DNA of 64,000 nucleotides from CBDUZS01 sp965371785 (GCA_965371785.1 CBDUZS010000002.1:1-64000), one strand, 5' to 3'; positions 1-9,189 are shown, counted from the first letter of the stretch. Notes: generated by a model not told the origin, from the sequence alone. Numbers and translations are program-made.

Positions 1-789
1 GATGGGATGGAGTTTCCTGTTGAGCTGGCGATATCGGCATTTCAGATCGGCAGTGAGTGGAACGCGGTAGGCGTCATCAGAGATGTTACCGATGGGAAGA
101 GAACCGAACCCGATATCGTCGATGTTCGCGAGGAAGCTGTAAAAACCTCCACTGAAAAATCTCTGTTCCTGACCGACATGAGCCACGAGGTGCGAACGCC
201 TCTGAACTCGATTGTCGGTGTGATCGACCTGCTCCGGGAAAGCGACCTATCCGATGAACAGATGAAGTACGTCGAGGTTTTACGCTCTGCATCGGATGAT
301 CTCCATGCCGTCATCAACGACGTTCTCGGTATTCCAGGAGCCGAACCGGAAAGTACTGCCCGGGAGGATACCCCCCGGGATACGGCAAGGCCTTCGTTCG
401 ACACTCGAGGATTGATAACCCTGGTCGTCGATGCCAATCCCATGAACAGACTGCTTCTCAGGGAGACGCTTTCAGAGTGGGGAGCAAGAGTCGAGGAATC
501 GACCAGTGGCGAGGAAGCTCTGGAGATGATGACAAACGCCAGATCCCGCAACGAACCTTACGAGCTTGTTATCCTGGACTGCAGCCTTCCGGGAATGAAC
601 GGATTCGATGTGGCAGGAGAGATATCCGCCGACCCCGGGCACACCGAAACCCTGATCATCATGCTGTCTTCCGGAAGAAAAGGGGACGAGATACTCTGCG
701 AGAAGTACGATGTTAAAGGATGCCTCATCAAACCGGTGAACAGGGCTGAACTGAAAAAGGCCGTCAGCAGCGCGATAGGTTCGGGATAG
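1..789 (+). CDS. PAS-HisKA-receiver signalling protein without ATPase domain (5' end outside window)
   Basis: The frame is open to the window edge and the first residues (DGMEFPVELAIS) are the end of a PAS domain, so the gene begins upstream. Counting from the Met at base 7: PAS end 1-31, a HisKA helical hairpin about 50-107 with phospho-accepting His60 in SHEVRTPLN, a short acidic linker 110-134, then a receiver domain 136-258 with Asp191 (VILDCSLPG), Ser221 and Lys242. In a normal hybrid kinase a HATPase_c domain of about 110-150 residues lies between HisKA and receiver; here it is absent without a frameshift. One of the usual paired receiver acidic residues is Ala (VVDAN). It lies 5 bases before a diguanylate cyclase response regulator and probably shares its operon. 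I infer a phosphotransfer or scaffold role rather than autophosphorylation; an ATPase domain N-terminal to the visible part cannot be excluded. Confidence 0.85.
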   Translation, partial: DGMEFPVELAISAFQIGSEWNAVGVIRDVTDGKRTEPDIVDVREEAVKTSTEKSLFLTDMSHEVRTPLNSIVGVIDLLRESDLSDEQMKYVEVLRSASDDLHAVINDVLGIPGAEPESTAREDTPRDTARPSFDTRGLITLVVDANPMNRLLLRETLSEWGARVEESTSGEEALEMMTNARSRNEPYELVILDCSLPGMNGFDVAGEISADPGHTETLIIMLSSGRKGDEILCEKYDVKGCLIKPVNRAELKKAVSSAIGSG

Positions 790-794
790 AAACG

Positions 795-1721
795 ATGAGG
801 ATACTCATCGCCGACGATGATCAGAGTTCGAGAAAACTCCTGGAGCACATTCTTCTTTCGAACGGACATCAGGTCATCGCAACGTCTGATGGACGGACAG
901 CCTGGGAACAGCTCCAGCTCGAAGATGCTCCCAGACTTGCTATTATCGACTGGGTGATGCCCCACATCGACGGGCTTGAACTCTGCAGGAAGATCCGCTC
1001 CGAGATCACCGGCGATCGCAGATACATCTACGTGATCCTTCTCACGGCGAACAGCACCAAGGAAGAGATCATCGCGGGGATGGTGGCCGGGGCAGACGAT
1101 TACATAGTGAAACCATTCCACAGACAGGAACTCGAGGTGAGGGTTCGCGCGGGGCAGCGCATCGTCGAACTGGAAGCGAAGCTCCTGAGGGCATACGATG
1201 ATCTCGAATACCTGGCCTGTCACGATCCCCTGACGGGCATCCTCAACAGACGTGCTCTCTTCGCCTCACTGGACGCCGAGCTGTCCAGGGCTGTACGAAA
1301 CCCTGATGCCTACCTCTCCATCGCGATGCTGGACATCGATCACTTCAAGAAGGTCAACGACACCTACGGTCACGAAACAGGCGATGAAGTACTCTGCGAG
1401 ATCGTCAGAAGGATTCGCTCCACTCTGAGAGCGTACGACGTTCTCGGTCGTTACGGTGGCGAGGAATTCGTTGTCGCCGTTTCCGGAGACGGTTCACCAC
1501 CCGACGCCACCGTATTCGAGAGGATGAGAGAGGTTATTGCCGACACACCGATGAAGACCTCGAGCGGGCAGATCGATGTTACGGCCAGCTTCGGTGTTGT
1601 CAGCACCGACGGCAGTCATAGCAGGGACGCTCTTCTCGGCTGGGCTGACGCAGTGCTCTACCGCGCAAAGGACGAAGGCAGGAACTGCGTTGTCACCGGG
1701 GAAGACCCGCTCATGGGATAG
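795..1721 (+). CDS. Response regulator with GGDEF domain (diguanylate cyclase)
   Basis: The 308-residue protein makes cyclic di-GMP from two GTP when its receiver is phosphorylated. The receiver spans about 1-120, with acidic residues Asp7-Asp9, phospho-acceptor Asp52 (IIDWVMP), Thr84 and Lys106. The GGDEF domain spans about 138-305 with an intact GGEEF active site at 221-225. The RAYD sequence at 212-215 sits five residues upstream, as in an RxxD product-inhibition site, so feedback control by c-di-GMP is expected. The architecture is single-receiver REC-GGDEF, a shorter relative of PleD. The ATG start follows the stop of the upstream HisKA-receiver gene by five bases, which makes that protein the likely phosphodonor or modulator. 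Family call is firm; the signal is unknown. Confidence 0.95.
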   Translation: MRILIADDDQSSRKLLEHILLSNGHQVIATSDGRTAWEQLQLEDAPRLAIIDWVMPHIDGLELCRKIRSEITGDRRYIYVILLTANSTKEEIIAGMVAGADDYIVKPFHRQELEVRVRAGQRIVELEAKLLRAYDDLEYLACHDPLTGILNRRALFASLDAELSRAVRNPDAYLSIAMLDIDHFKKVNDTYGHETGDEVLCEIVRRIRSTLRAYDVLGRYGGEEFVVAVSGDGSPPDATVFERMREVIADTPMKTSSGQIDVTASFGVVSTDGSHSRDALLGWADAVLYRAKDEGRNCVVTGEDPLMG

Positions 1722-1740
1722 TACATCGAACCGGATGTAC
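1721..1740. terminator. Hairpin between convergent genes
   Basis: A perfect 7-base inverted repeat (GTACATC/GATGTAC, 6-base loop) starts on the last base of the diguanylate cyclase stop codon, in the 75-base gap where two genes converge. A second palindrome, CGTTCAAGTGAACG, lies at 1747-1760. Neither is followed by a T-run, so rho-independent termination is only a possibility. Confidence 0.3.
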
Positions 1741-1796
1741 AGGGAGCGTTCAAGTGAACGACCTTCGCAGAAAGACCCTGCTGTTCGCGGCTGTTT

Positions 1797-2936
1797 TCAG
1801 TACAGCTCGTATCTGGCGAGTCTTCCGTCCTGCCGTCCGTTCTTCAGCGGCTTCTTCCAGGAGGATCTGAGGCCGATCCGCTTCAGGAGTTCTCTATTCC
1901 CGAAGTACACGTAAGCTACCGATCCCGCACATCTGAACTTCAGGAAATCTCCGAATTCCTTCATGAAGCCGCTCAGATCTTCTCCTCGTTTCAGCCTTAG
2001 CCCGCAGGGCGGATTGGTTACGATTGTGGTATTCCCGAAACCTTTGAGGTCCTGGTAATCGCACGTATGGAGGTTGATAGCCTTACCAGAGGGAAGGAGG
2101 TCGCAGTTCCCCCTGGCAACGGAGATTACATCCCCCGAGACGTCACTGCCGCCGATCATCCCATGAGGGAGGGATCTTATTCTGGAGTTCTCCATCTTCC
2201 GGATTTCCTGCCAGACGGTGCTGTCGAATTCCGGCATCGACTGGAAACCGAATCTTTTCCTCAGGTATCCTGCGGGAATCCGGCAGTAGTGCATGAGCGC
2301 TTCACAGAGGAGGGTTCCCGAACCGCACATGGGATCATGGAGCGGGGTAGACCCGTCCCATTCCGACAACGCGATGATGGCTGCTGCAAGAGTCTCCTGC
2401 ATGGGTGCTTCCACCGACTTGGCCCGGTACCCTCTCCTGTGCAGAGAACCTCCGGAAGTATCCAGCCTTATGCAGGCTTTGTTCCGGTGTATTCTCAGAT
2501 TGATCCAGACGTCGGGAGACACGGTGTCAACATTCGGTCTTCGTCCATGATGTTCCACGAACCAGTCCGCAATCGCATCCTTCAGCCGAAGGGCTGCAAA
2601 ACGGGAGTGTCTGATATTCGAGTCGGATACCGAGGAGAAGATGGCGAACGTGCCGTCAGGAGAGAGAATTTCTGACCAGTTCAGTGATGATGCTGTCCGG
2701 TACAGATATTTGTCTGAGTGACAGTCGAAGGTGATAAGAGGGGCCAGTATCCTGGTGAAGAAGCGGGACAGGTAATTGATCCTGTACATCGTTGAGATGT
2801 CGGCATTGAAGAACATCCCCCTGAACGTTCTCCTGGGTCCGGTTGCTCCGAGCCGAAGCAGTTCACTCTCCCCGAGCTCCTCCATGCCATCTGCAAGGAG
2901 GCCGAAGTAAAGGCTGTTCTTCTGATATTCGAACAA
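1797..2936 (-). CDS. THUMP-domain class I SAM-dependent RNA methyltransferase (RlmL N-terminal/YpsC-like)
   Basis: This 379-residue protein most likely makes N2-methylguanosine in 23S rRNA. The N-terminal part (about 1-60) and a THUMP-type RNA-binding region (about 60-160) precede a Rossmann methyltransferase domain. SAM-binding motif I is DPMCGSGT at 201-208 and the catalytic motif IV is NPPCG at 308-312, the Asn-Pro-Pro form used by amino-group methylases. The length matches stand-alone YpsC-type enzymes, not the E. coli RlmL-RlmK fusion. The start is TTG; a GGGAG five bases before it supports this choice. It is the last gene of a minus-strand run and lies 25 bases after the nitroreductase gene. 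The exact target base cannot be fixed from sequence. Confidence 0.88.
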   Translation of the reverse strand: MFEYQKNSLYFGLLADGMEELGESELLRLGATGPRRTFRGMFFNADISTMYRINYLSRFFTRILAPLITFDCHSDKYLYRTASSLNWSEILSPDGTFAIFSSVSDSNIRHSRFAALRLKDAIADWFVEHHGRRPNVDTVSPDVWINLRIHRNKACIRLDTSGGSLHRRGYRAKSVEAPMQETLAAAIIALSEWDGSTPLHDPMCGSGTLLCEALMHYCRIPAGYLRKRFGFQSMPEFDSTVWQEIRKMENSRIRSLPHGMIGGSDVSGDVISVARGNCDLLPSGKAINLHTCDYQDLKGFGNTTIVTNPPCGLRLKRGEDLSGFMKEFGDFLKFRCAGSVAYVYFGNRELLKRIGLRSSWKKPLKNGRQDGRLARYELY

Positions 2937-2961
2937 GATAACTCCCTGGCAGAGAAGCAGA

Positions 2962-3465
2962 CTACCAGCTGTTCAGGTGGATTCTTCGGCTATCGAATCT
3001 GTCCTCGGGCTCGGGGTTCTCACCGGGCACTCCGATGGAAACGAGTGAGACGGGCAGCACGTGATCGGGTAGTTTGAAGAGCAGGCGCATCCCGTTGATT
3101 CTCTCAGGCTTTGGATAGACACCGAGCCAGACTGCACCCAGTCCCTGTGCGACGGCTTCGAGCAGGATGTTCTGTGTGACGGCAGCACAGTCCTGGGCAA
3201 TGTACCCGGGGTTGTCCTGTCTGGAAGTATCGCCGCAAACCAGTATGACAGCGGAGGCTCCGGGCACCATGGACGAGTACGGATGGTATTCCGGAATCCT
3301 GTTGAGGATATCCCTGTCCGTCACGAGAACGAACTCCCATGGCTGAAGATTCCTTGCCGAAGGAGCCTGCATCCCCGCTCTGAGGAGCTCTTCGAGAACA
3401 TCCCTGGAAACTGCTTCTCCCGTGTACTTTCTTACGCTTCTCCGGCACCTTATGACATCCAGCAT
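2962..3465 (-). CDS. Nitroreductase-family FMN oxidoreductase
   Basis: The 167-residue protein belongs to the small, FMN-binding nitroreductase family, which uses NAD(P)H to reduce nitro, quinone or flavin substrates. The N-terminus carries the FMN-phosphate signature RRSVRKY with the conserved basic residues, followed by APSARNLQPWEF (the substrate and flavin segment) and a late GLGAVWLG helix start. I chose ATG at 3465: GGAGG lies 7 bases upstream, while the TTG three bases earlier would sit too close. The start overlaps the stop of the CotH-family gene by one base (TGATG), so the two are probably translationally coupled, an odd pairing because one product is secreted and the other cytoplasmic. 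The substrate is unknown. Confidence 0.9.
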   Translation of the reverse strand: MLDVIRCRRSVRKYTGEAVSRDVLEELLRAGMQAPSARNLQPWEFVLVTDRDILNRIPEYHPYSSMVPGASAVILVCGDTSRQDNPGYIAQDCAAVTQNILLEAVAQGLGAVWLGVYPKPERINGMRLLFKLPDHVLPVSLVSIGVPGENPEPEDRFDSRRIHLNSW

Positions 3466-5066
3466 CAATCGTCCTCCAGTTCGAACAGGTAATCCACAAC
3501 GTGAGAATCTATGTACTCGATCCTCCTCTCCGTGAGTGAGACGACACCGAAGACGAATCTGCCGTTGCCGAGGTAGACCGTTTTCTCCCAGTTCCCGTGA
3601 AAGGACTCGATCGGAAAGGCTGCTGTCTCACCGAAGTACATCCTGTCACCGTTCATGACACAGGGGGTGAGGAGGTCATGCAGCTCGCGAGCCCTGGAAC
3701 CGATGAAATCAAGGTTGAAGAATTCTCTTCGCAGGAGATCCACGTAGGCTGCGAAAGCAAGCCTGTACTCGGGCTCGGCAAACACCCTCCTGTAAAGCGC
3801 AAGCCCCGGTTCCCGCCCGTGAAGCGAGTACAGGGGGTGATTCGCCTGCATATCGGGAGGACCGAACAGCCCCCAGGAGTCGTTCACGTCCCATGGTATC
3901 CATTCGAAGAGATCCGATTCAGGATTATGGAAAAGGAAGTAGTTGTTTCCAGTGTAAGGATAGATATCGAGATTTGAACACATGACAACACATGCCATGT
4001 AACGGAGAAAGCCGTCGACTCCGAAGACATCTTCCAGGGCCGCGCGGAATTCTCCGCCGGAGCCGTATTCGATGCCGTCAACGATCCTGCAGAGGTTGAT
4101 GACGTCCTCGTAATCCGGAAGGGTGTCTCCGCTCATCAGACGGTAGCATTCCTGTCCGTGGGGAGTCGGATAGTCTTCTATTGCCTCTCCCCAGTAGTGC
4201 AGGTCGGCAGAGCCTTCCTCCCAGGCGTAAGCCTTGTAGAGGTTTCCGCTCCTGTTCTCCCTGCCGAACCTGTTGGCCAGGAATTTCCTGTCAACTCTCT
4301 CGACCATCGAGTACACTCCCCAGAATTCCAGTGGAGCGTCATCCCTGCCTATCCAGAACTCGACGTATCGGATATGGCTTGCGGGAACACCGGCAAAACG
4401 GAGCATGTCGAAAGCCAGCTTCTCACGTATCATGGATGGATCGTTGAAGAAATTATTGAAGAGAAGCTGCTTGAGATTTCTGAACTCCTGTCCGGGCACG
4501 AACGCGTTGGTGTCTATCCGCCAGGGCTTCTTCAGGCCTGACTCCCACAACGAACGGTGGCCCCTCATGCTGAAGCCAATTGTGGAAAGTGTGTCACCTA
4601 AGATCACTGCATCGGCAGGAACTTCTATCTCAGCAGATGGGTCGGACCACATCAGTTCCCAGTTCTCTGCAGTGAGTCGGATCTCGACTCTCCCAACGTG
4701 TGAGTCATCGAATATCTGCCGGTAATCGACGCTGCTGAGAGCTGGATCTCTGACGATCACGGAAAGAGTATCGTGTGAAACCTGACCGATTGCATCGGTG
4801 ATCTGCAGGACGACGGGGTACTCTCCGGCCTTTTCAAAGGTGATACTGCTGTACCCCTCCGTTCCGGTCGCGTCCGTCTCGAACGAACCGTCAGCGTCCA
4901 GATCCCATCGCAGGGAAGTGATTCCCCGGAACCCCGAACTGCCGAAGGAGCTCAGATGAACGGTAAGAGGAGCCCAGCCGTTTCCCGGCATCGCCCATGC
5001 CCGGGCGACGGCATCGGTGTCGGCGGAAGCGAACAGGATCAGGCACAGAAGCGGGCATGCGATCAT
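3465..5066 (-). CDS. Secreted CotH-kinase-family protein with N-terminal PKD-like domain
   Basis: The 533-residue protein has a signal peptide (about 1-16, short hydrophobic core), a PKD/Ig-like domain at about 30-106 (WDLDADGSFE motif), and a CotH domain from about 115 to 480. CotH signatures visible are MRGHRS and KKPWRI (168-184), GVYSMVERVDRKFL (250-263), GNLYKA (274-279) and WIPWDVNDSWG (389-399). In spore-formers CotH is a secreted protein kinase that phosphorylates coat proteins; in Gram-negative bacteria the family is exported and of unknown substrate. The Lys in KKPWRI and the late Asp-Asn/Asp motifs suggest kinase-fold residues are kept. The ATG is preceded by GGAGGAG at 7 bases. 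The gene is coupled to the nitroreductase downstream. Confidence 0.88.
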   Translation of the reverse strand: MIACPLLCLILFASADTDAVARAWAMPGNGWAPLTVHLSSFGSSGFRGITSLRWDLDADGSFETDATGTEGYSSITFEKAGEYPVVLQITDAIGQVSHDTLSVIVRDPALSSVDYRQIFDDSHVGRVEIRLTAENWELMWSDPSAEIEVPADAVILGDTLSTIGFSMRGHRSLWESGLKKPWRIDTNAFVPGQEFRNLKQLLFNNFFNDPSMIREKLAFDMLRFAGVPASHIRYVEFWIGRDDAPLEFWGVYSMVERVDRKFLANRFGRENRSGNLYKAYAWEEGSADLHYWGEAIEDYPTPHGQECYRLMSGDTLPDYEDVINLCRIVDGIEYGSGGEFRAALEDVFGVDGFLRYMACVVMCSNLDIYPYTGNNYFLFHNPESDLFEWIPWDVNDSWGLFGPPDMQANHPLYSLHGREPGLALYRRVFAEPEYRLAFAAYVDLLRREFFNLDFIGSRARELHDLLTPCVMNGDRMYFGETAAFPIESFHGNWEKTVYLGNGRFVFGVVSLTERRIEYIDSHVVDYLFELEDD

Positions 5067-5128
5067 TACGGAACTCCTCCTGCGAAAAACTTTGTCGGCT
5101 TACCGGACGTCGTCAGGATTATTGAGGA

Positions 5129-6391
5129 TCAGATCGGGAGGAACCAGGTTATTTTCGTGTAGAAACCGTAATCCGGGTTGTGGAAATCACCGTTCTCGTC
5201 TGCTTCGAAAACATTTTCCGCAAGGAAGTACAGCATGCTTCCCGGTCTGTACTCCCAGGAGAAGAGCATATTTGCCGTTATCTCCCTGGTCTCGCTTCTC
5301 TCCGAAAGCCTGTAGTCCATAGCGAATTCGGAGTACTGTGAGAAGATCCTGAGGTTCATGCAGGGGCTGAACATGTAATTCATCCTGAGAACAATCGATC
5401 TCCAGTCGGTATCGCGGCTGTCGAATCCGTACACGTCCGGGTCCCAGTTGAAGTACTCCGCATCCCTGGTCCGGAAGAATTGACCCTCGAGACGCAGCTC
5501 TAGCGCTGATGAAGGCCGGAATCTCAGGTTGGCCATGTAGTTGCCGAACGTACTTCCGGAGCCCCACTGGCCGCCGCCGATGCCTCCCCAGAGAGAGAAG
5601 GGATCGAACGGACTGGTTCCACTATCGAGGAAGTAATGAAATGCTCCATCGTAGTAATGTCCTTCCGGGCCTTCGTAGGGATCGAATCTGTCAGCGTCGC
5701 AGGTTAGATCGAGCCCGAACCGCAGCCCGCTCTTCAGACTCGCATGTGAACCCAGGCTCAGGTTTCTTGCAGTGGTCTCACCGTCCTCGAGCCTGGAGTA
5801 GTACGCATTGCCCCCGAAACCAACCTCGCTGAACGTCTGCTCCGGACGGATGTTGTTCCATACGTGAGCCCACGCTTCGTAGTATCCTGTTTCGGTCGTG
5901 AAACCCGTTCCGTTCACGTTGAAGTCCTCTTCCACGTACTGTCCTCCGGCCCCGTAGGAGAAGGTGCTGTTGATCCTGTCGATATTCAGTCGGCAGGCGC
6001 TGCCCTCACCGGCTCCGCTGTTCCAGCTCCTTCCGGCTGCCGTGCTCACCAGGTGATTTCCCGGCAATTCTATAGCGCCATCCAGAGCAAGCGCGCGATT
6101 GTGCTCCGAATCGAAAGTTTCCTGCTCCCAGGATTCCCTGGAAACGGCCGAGATGCCAAGATAGCTGTGGGAGCCGAGCTGTTTGTAACCGCGTAATATT
6201 CCGTAATTCGCAGCAGGTTCTGCCAGTGTGGTGTCATCCTCCCAGACCCTCGAAGTTACCGCATCGATCAGGCCGAACCTGAAACCGTCACCGAACGAAC
6301 CGGATACCTTGGCTCCACCGATTATCGGGATCACCTCACCGTTCGGTGCTATGGCTCCTATCCTTCTGGAATAGAACATGTTGAATGGCAT
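5129..6391 (-). pseudogene. C-terminal part of a broken DUF5916 outer-membrane barrel gene
   Basis: The frame encodes 420 residues that match the C-terminal beta-barrel part of DUF5916 proteins, beginning at NMFYSRRIG, a hallmark of the family, and ending in an aromatic, barrel-like strand (YTKITWFLPI). The ATG at 6391 is internal to the family and unlikely to be a true start. The reading frame is joined to the fragment at 6481-6741 only if one missing base near 6395-6400 is restored: the upstream frame gives FFLDRE and the downstream frame gives GVFQMPFN, which is continuous in the family. Together with an in-frame TAG at 6480-6482 this marks decay. A double sequencing or assembly error is the alternative. 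Confidence 0.75.
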
Positions 6392-6480
6392 CTGGAAGAC
6401 GCCTCTCGATCGAGAAAGAATGGGCGTCTGTCCTGGAGGAAGAGCTCGAAATGTGAGAGGTTCATCTCGACGGCATCTGC

Positions 6481-6741
6481 CTAGATCTGTCCGAAGTCGG
6501 GGTTGAAGGTGAAGTCGGATGTGATTCCGCTCGACAGACCGACCTTCAGGTCGACTCCCGCTTCGAACGTGTTCTCCCAGGTATCATCGATGTCCGTATG
6601 GAACTCTCTTGCCGAGCCGTAGGGACGAACCTCTGCTCCAAGGGAACGGTTCCGAGGAGTGATAGTAACAATGCTGTCGCCGTCATGATGCTCCCATCGG
6701 ATGACAGCAGGGAAGGTATACATTTTCCGCAGGCAGTTCAA
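6481..6741 (-). pseudogene. N-terminal remnant of the broken DUF5916 gene
   Basis: These 86 codons end in TFNPDFGQI followed by TAG. In DUF5916 proteins the same motif continues with E-A-D and then an N-L-T/S-F-E-F-F block; here the sequence after the stop reads ADAVEMNLSHFELFLQD, so the stop most simply arose from GAG to TAG. The family normally has a further N-terminal carbohydrate-binding (CBM9-like) domain of about 200 residues, which is missing: upstream of the TTG at 6741 the frame is closed by a stop and the sequence becomes AT-rich. Two lesions plus an N-terminal loss make a pseudogene the best reading. Confidence 0.7.
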
Positions 6742-6894
6742 ATGTACCTACTCCAAGAGGAGAATCCAAATAAAGTCTGTTTATGTATGTAGATAAAGGG
6801 TAAACACATTGATCTCAAAAAAAAGACAGAGGGCTGGTTCCCGCTGATACCCTTACATATCTTCTGATGCAGTGTCCATTGAAAATGACGTTCT

Positions 6895-9189
6895 GTGATT
6901 CAACGAAAGGTTGTGATTATGTCTTGTATTTTTCTTGTACTCAGCATAGGGCTCATTTCGGGAGTCCCCGCCGGTCATGGTGAGTGGATCTCACTGGGAG
7001 GGGAGATAAGCGATCCTGTGGAGGTGGTTCTCCTCGAATCGTCTACCGAGGGCTTTACGGTGTCACTGGAACTGCCTGGGTTCACCATGACGGAAACACC
7101 GGGCGGCGGGGGAGTCTACTACCGGCTCGCGCTGCTCGAAAACCCCTGCAACTGGGACTCGCCAGGAATGCCTGAAGTACCGTTACTGCCTTCTCTGATA
7201 GGAATTCCTCATGGATGCACGGCGGTTGTCTCTTCGGTCGAGATGGAGACCGTCGTCTTCGAGAACATCATGCTCTACCCGGTACAGGAACCCGCTACGG
7301 ATCATGAGTATTACACCGGTTCTTTCGTAATGGACGGTGATGCCTATCAGTCCTCCGAGCCTTACCCCGCTGAATCCGCGGCATTCGACCTGCCCGGTGT
7401 CTGGTCAGGTGTCGACGTAGCCAGACTCGTGCTCTCTCCGTTCAGGTACACCGCGAGCGATCACACTCTGGAGGTCGCCAGCAGCATGATCGTGACGGTT
7501 TCATTCGAGGGACCGCACGATATCCAGACACCCGTCAGCCCCGCGATACAGCGGATTCACAAGACCCAGATCATCAACTACGAATCACTCGGGATACCTG
7601 AGGCGGATGCTACGGATGCCGACGACCCCATCTACATCGTGATCACGACGGATGAAAACCTCGAGTTCATCACCCCGCTCCTCCAGGTCGACCACGTCCT
7701 CGGCCATCACATGCAGATAGAAGTTCTTGCCGAGGGCTCGACCTCGAGCCAGATAATGAGCGCCATAACTTCGAACTACGAAGCGGGTATAACGAGGTTC
7801 GTTCTCATAGTGGCACGCCATCAGGAACTGCCGTCCTTCAATTACGGGGGCTTCTACGGGGATTTTTTCTACTCCAATCTCGAGGCCGGAAACTACCCGG
7901 ATGTGGGGCTCGGAAGGATTGCCGAAGCGCCTCCGGAGAACATAACGAACCAGGTCAACAAGATTCTTTCCTTCATCGGTTACACCGGTACTCCCGGTGA
8001 AGTCCCGATCTCGGCCAGCTGTGCGGCTGCCGCGCACGAAGAAGGCTACCCCGGTGGATACACCTCCAATAAGAACTCGATTGTGAACTGGCCCTACTCG
8101 GCTCTGGACATTGAATTCACTACGTTCTACCCGAACGAGGGCGCGACGGCCGAGGCGCTGCAGGCACTCATCAACGAGGGAATCGGCAGTGTGAACTACC
8201 GCGGTCATGGATCCGTTACCGTCTGGCAGTGGGGTCCCGGCTGGAACACCGGCAGAATCTACAATCTGGAAAACACTTTCTTTCCGGTTGTATTCAACAT
8301 CGCCTGCCTCAACGGCAATCACACGGCTATTTACAACTGCCTCTGCCAGAGCTGGATGGATGCCGACAACAAGGGCGCCAGCGGTAATTTCGGCGCAAGC
8401 GCTTCTTCCTACACTACCGCTAACCACAGGCTTGACAGGGCTATTTACTGGACTCTCTACGACGACGAGATATCCGCAGCCGGAGAGGCCATGGCGGACG
8501 CGGTCATCAACATGATCAACTACACGGGTGGCCTTGGAATAACCAACTCACACATGTACCACTGGTTCGGCGATCCGGCCATGGACATCGTCACTACCGA
8601 TGAGCTCGGCGCCCCATTTGCTCTCGTTCTGGGCGGTAACGGGGCAATAGGTCCCGGCGCTCAGAGCGAGACCTATACGGTCGTGAGCGACGGCTCTCCA
8701 GTCGAGGGTGTCACGGTCACGGCGTCCGATGGTATCGGCAACCATCCCGACGATATCGAGAATTTCTACGAGTCGGGAACCACAAACTCCTCAGGACAGG
8801 TTACACTGAGCTTCACCTCCGTCGAGAATGACGACATCACAGTGGGCGCCTGGAAGCACAACTACGTCTACGACACCATGATCGTGACCGTTGGAGGTAC
8901 GGGAACGGGTGGCGCTGAAAACGATCCGATGCTGTTCATCTCCTCGCCTCGCCCGAACCCCTGCCGAAGCGTGGCTTCACTTGATTACACGCTTCCATCG
9001 ACCGGTTATGCAGATCTCTACGTCATGGACCTGTCCGGCAGGAGGGTTTCCACACTCGTGTCCGGAGAACTTGCAGAGGGTGCTCATTCGGTATCGTGGG
9101 ATACAACGGAAGTACCTTCAGGGCTTTACTTCGTAAGACTTGCCACAGCCGATGGAATCGCCACAGCCAGGTTGATGGTCGTGAAGTAG
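6895..9189 (+). CDS. Secreted C25-family (gingipain-like) cysteine peptidase with T9SS/FlgD-like C-terminal domain
   Basis: The 764-residue protein has a signal peptide (about 1-25), a propeptide region (about 30-230), a caspase-like C25 domain (about 245-565), an Ig-like domain (575-667) and a C-terminal domain (686-764). The catalytic pair is visible: His438 in NYRGHGS and Cys471 in VFNIACLNGNH, in the order and spacing of gingipains. The tail has the hallmarks of type IX secretion/FlgD-like sorting domains: SSPRPNPCR, then LYVMDLSGRRV and PSGLYFVRL, ending in a strand with a C-terminal Lys. The GTG at 6895 has no good ribosome site; ATG at 6919, 8 bases after AAAGG, is an alternative that still leaves a signal peptide. 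It starts a plus-strand run divergent from the DUF5916 remnant. Likely role: extracellular protein digestion. Confidence 0.9.
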   Translation: MIQRKVVIMSCIFLVLSIGLISGVPAGHGEWISLGGEISDPVEVVLLESSTEGFTVSLELPGFTMTETPGGGGVYYRLALLENPCNWDSPGMPEVPLLPSLIGIPHGCTAVVSSVEMETVVFENIMLYPVQEPATDHEYYTGSFVMDGDAYQSSEPYPAESAAFDLPGVWSGVDVARLVLSPFRYTASDHTLEVASSMIVTVSFEGPHDIQTPVSPAIQRIHKTQIINYESLGIPEADATDADDPIYIVITTDENLEFITPLLQVDHVLGHHMQIEVLAEGSTSSQIMSAITSNYEAGITRFVLIVARHQELPSFNYGGFYGDFFYSNLEAGNYPDVGLGRIAEAPPENITNQVNKILSFIGYTGTPGEVPISASCAAAAHEEGYPGGYTSNKNSIVNWPYSALDIEFTTFYPNEGATAEALQALINEGIGSVNYRGHGSVTVWQWGPGWNTGRIYNLENTFFPVVFNIACLNGNHTAIYNCLCQSWMDADNKGASGNFGASASSYTTANHRLDRAIYWTLYDDEISAAGEAMADAVINMINYTGGLGITNSHMYHWFGDPAMDIVTTDELGAPFALVLGGNGAIGPGAQSETYTVVSDGSPVEGVTVTASDGIGNHPDDIENFYESGTTNSSGQVTLSFTSVENDDITVGAWKHNYVYDTMIVTVGGTGTGGAENDPMLFISSPRPNPCRSVASLDYTLPSTGYADLYVMDLSGRRVSTLVSGELAEGAHSVSWDTTEVPSGLYFVRLATADGIATARLMVVK

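Noticed and set aside
6478..6484. TAG read as amino acid (recoding) in the DUF5916 gene
   Set aside because: TAG ends other intact genes here, and a second lesion (frameshift) is present, so decay is simpler.
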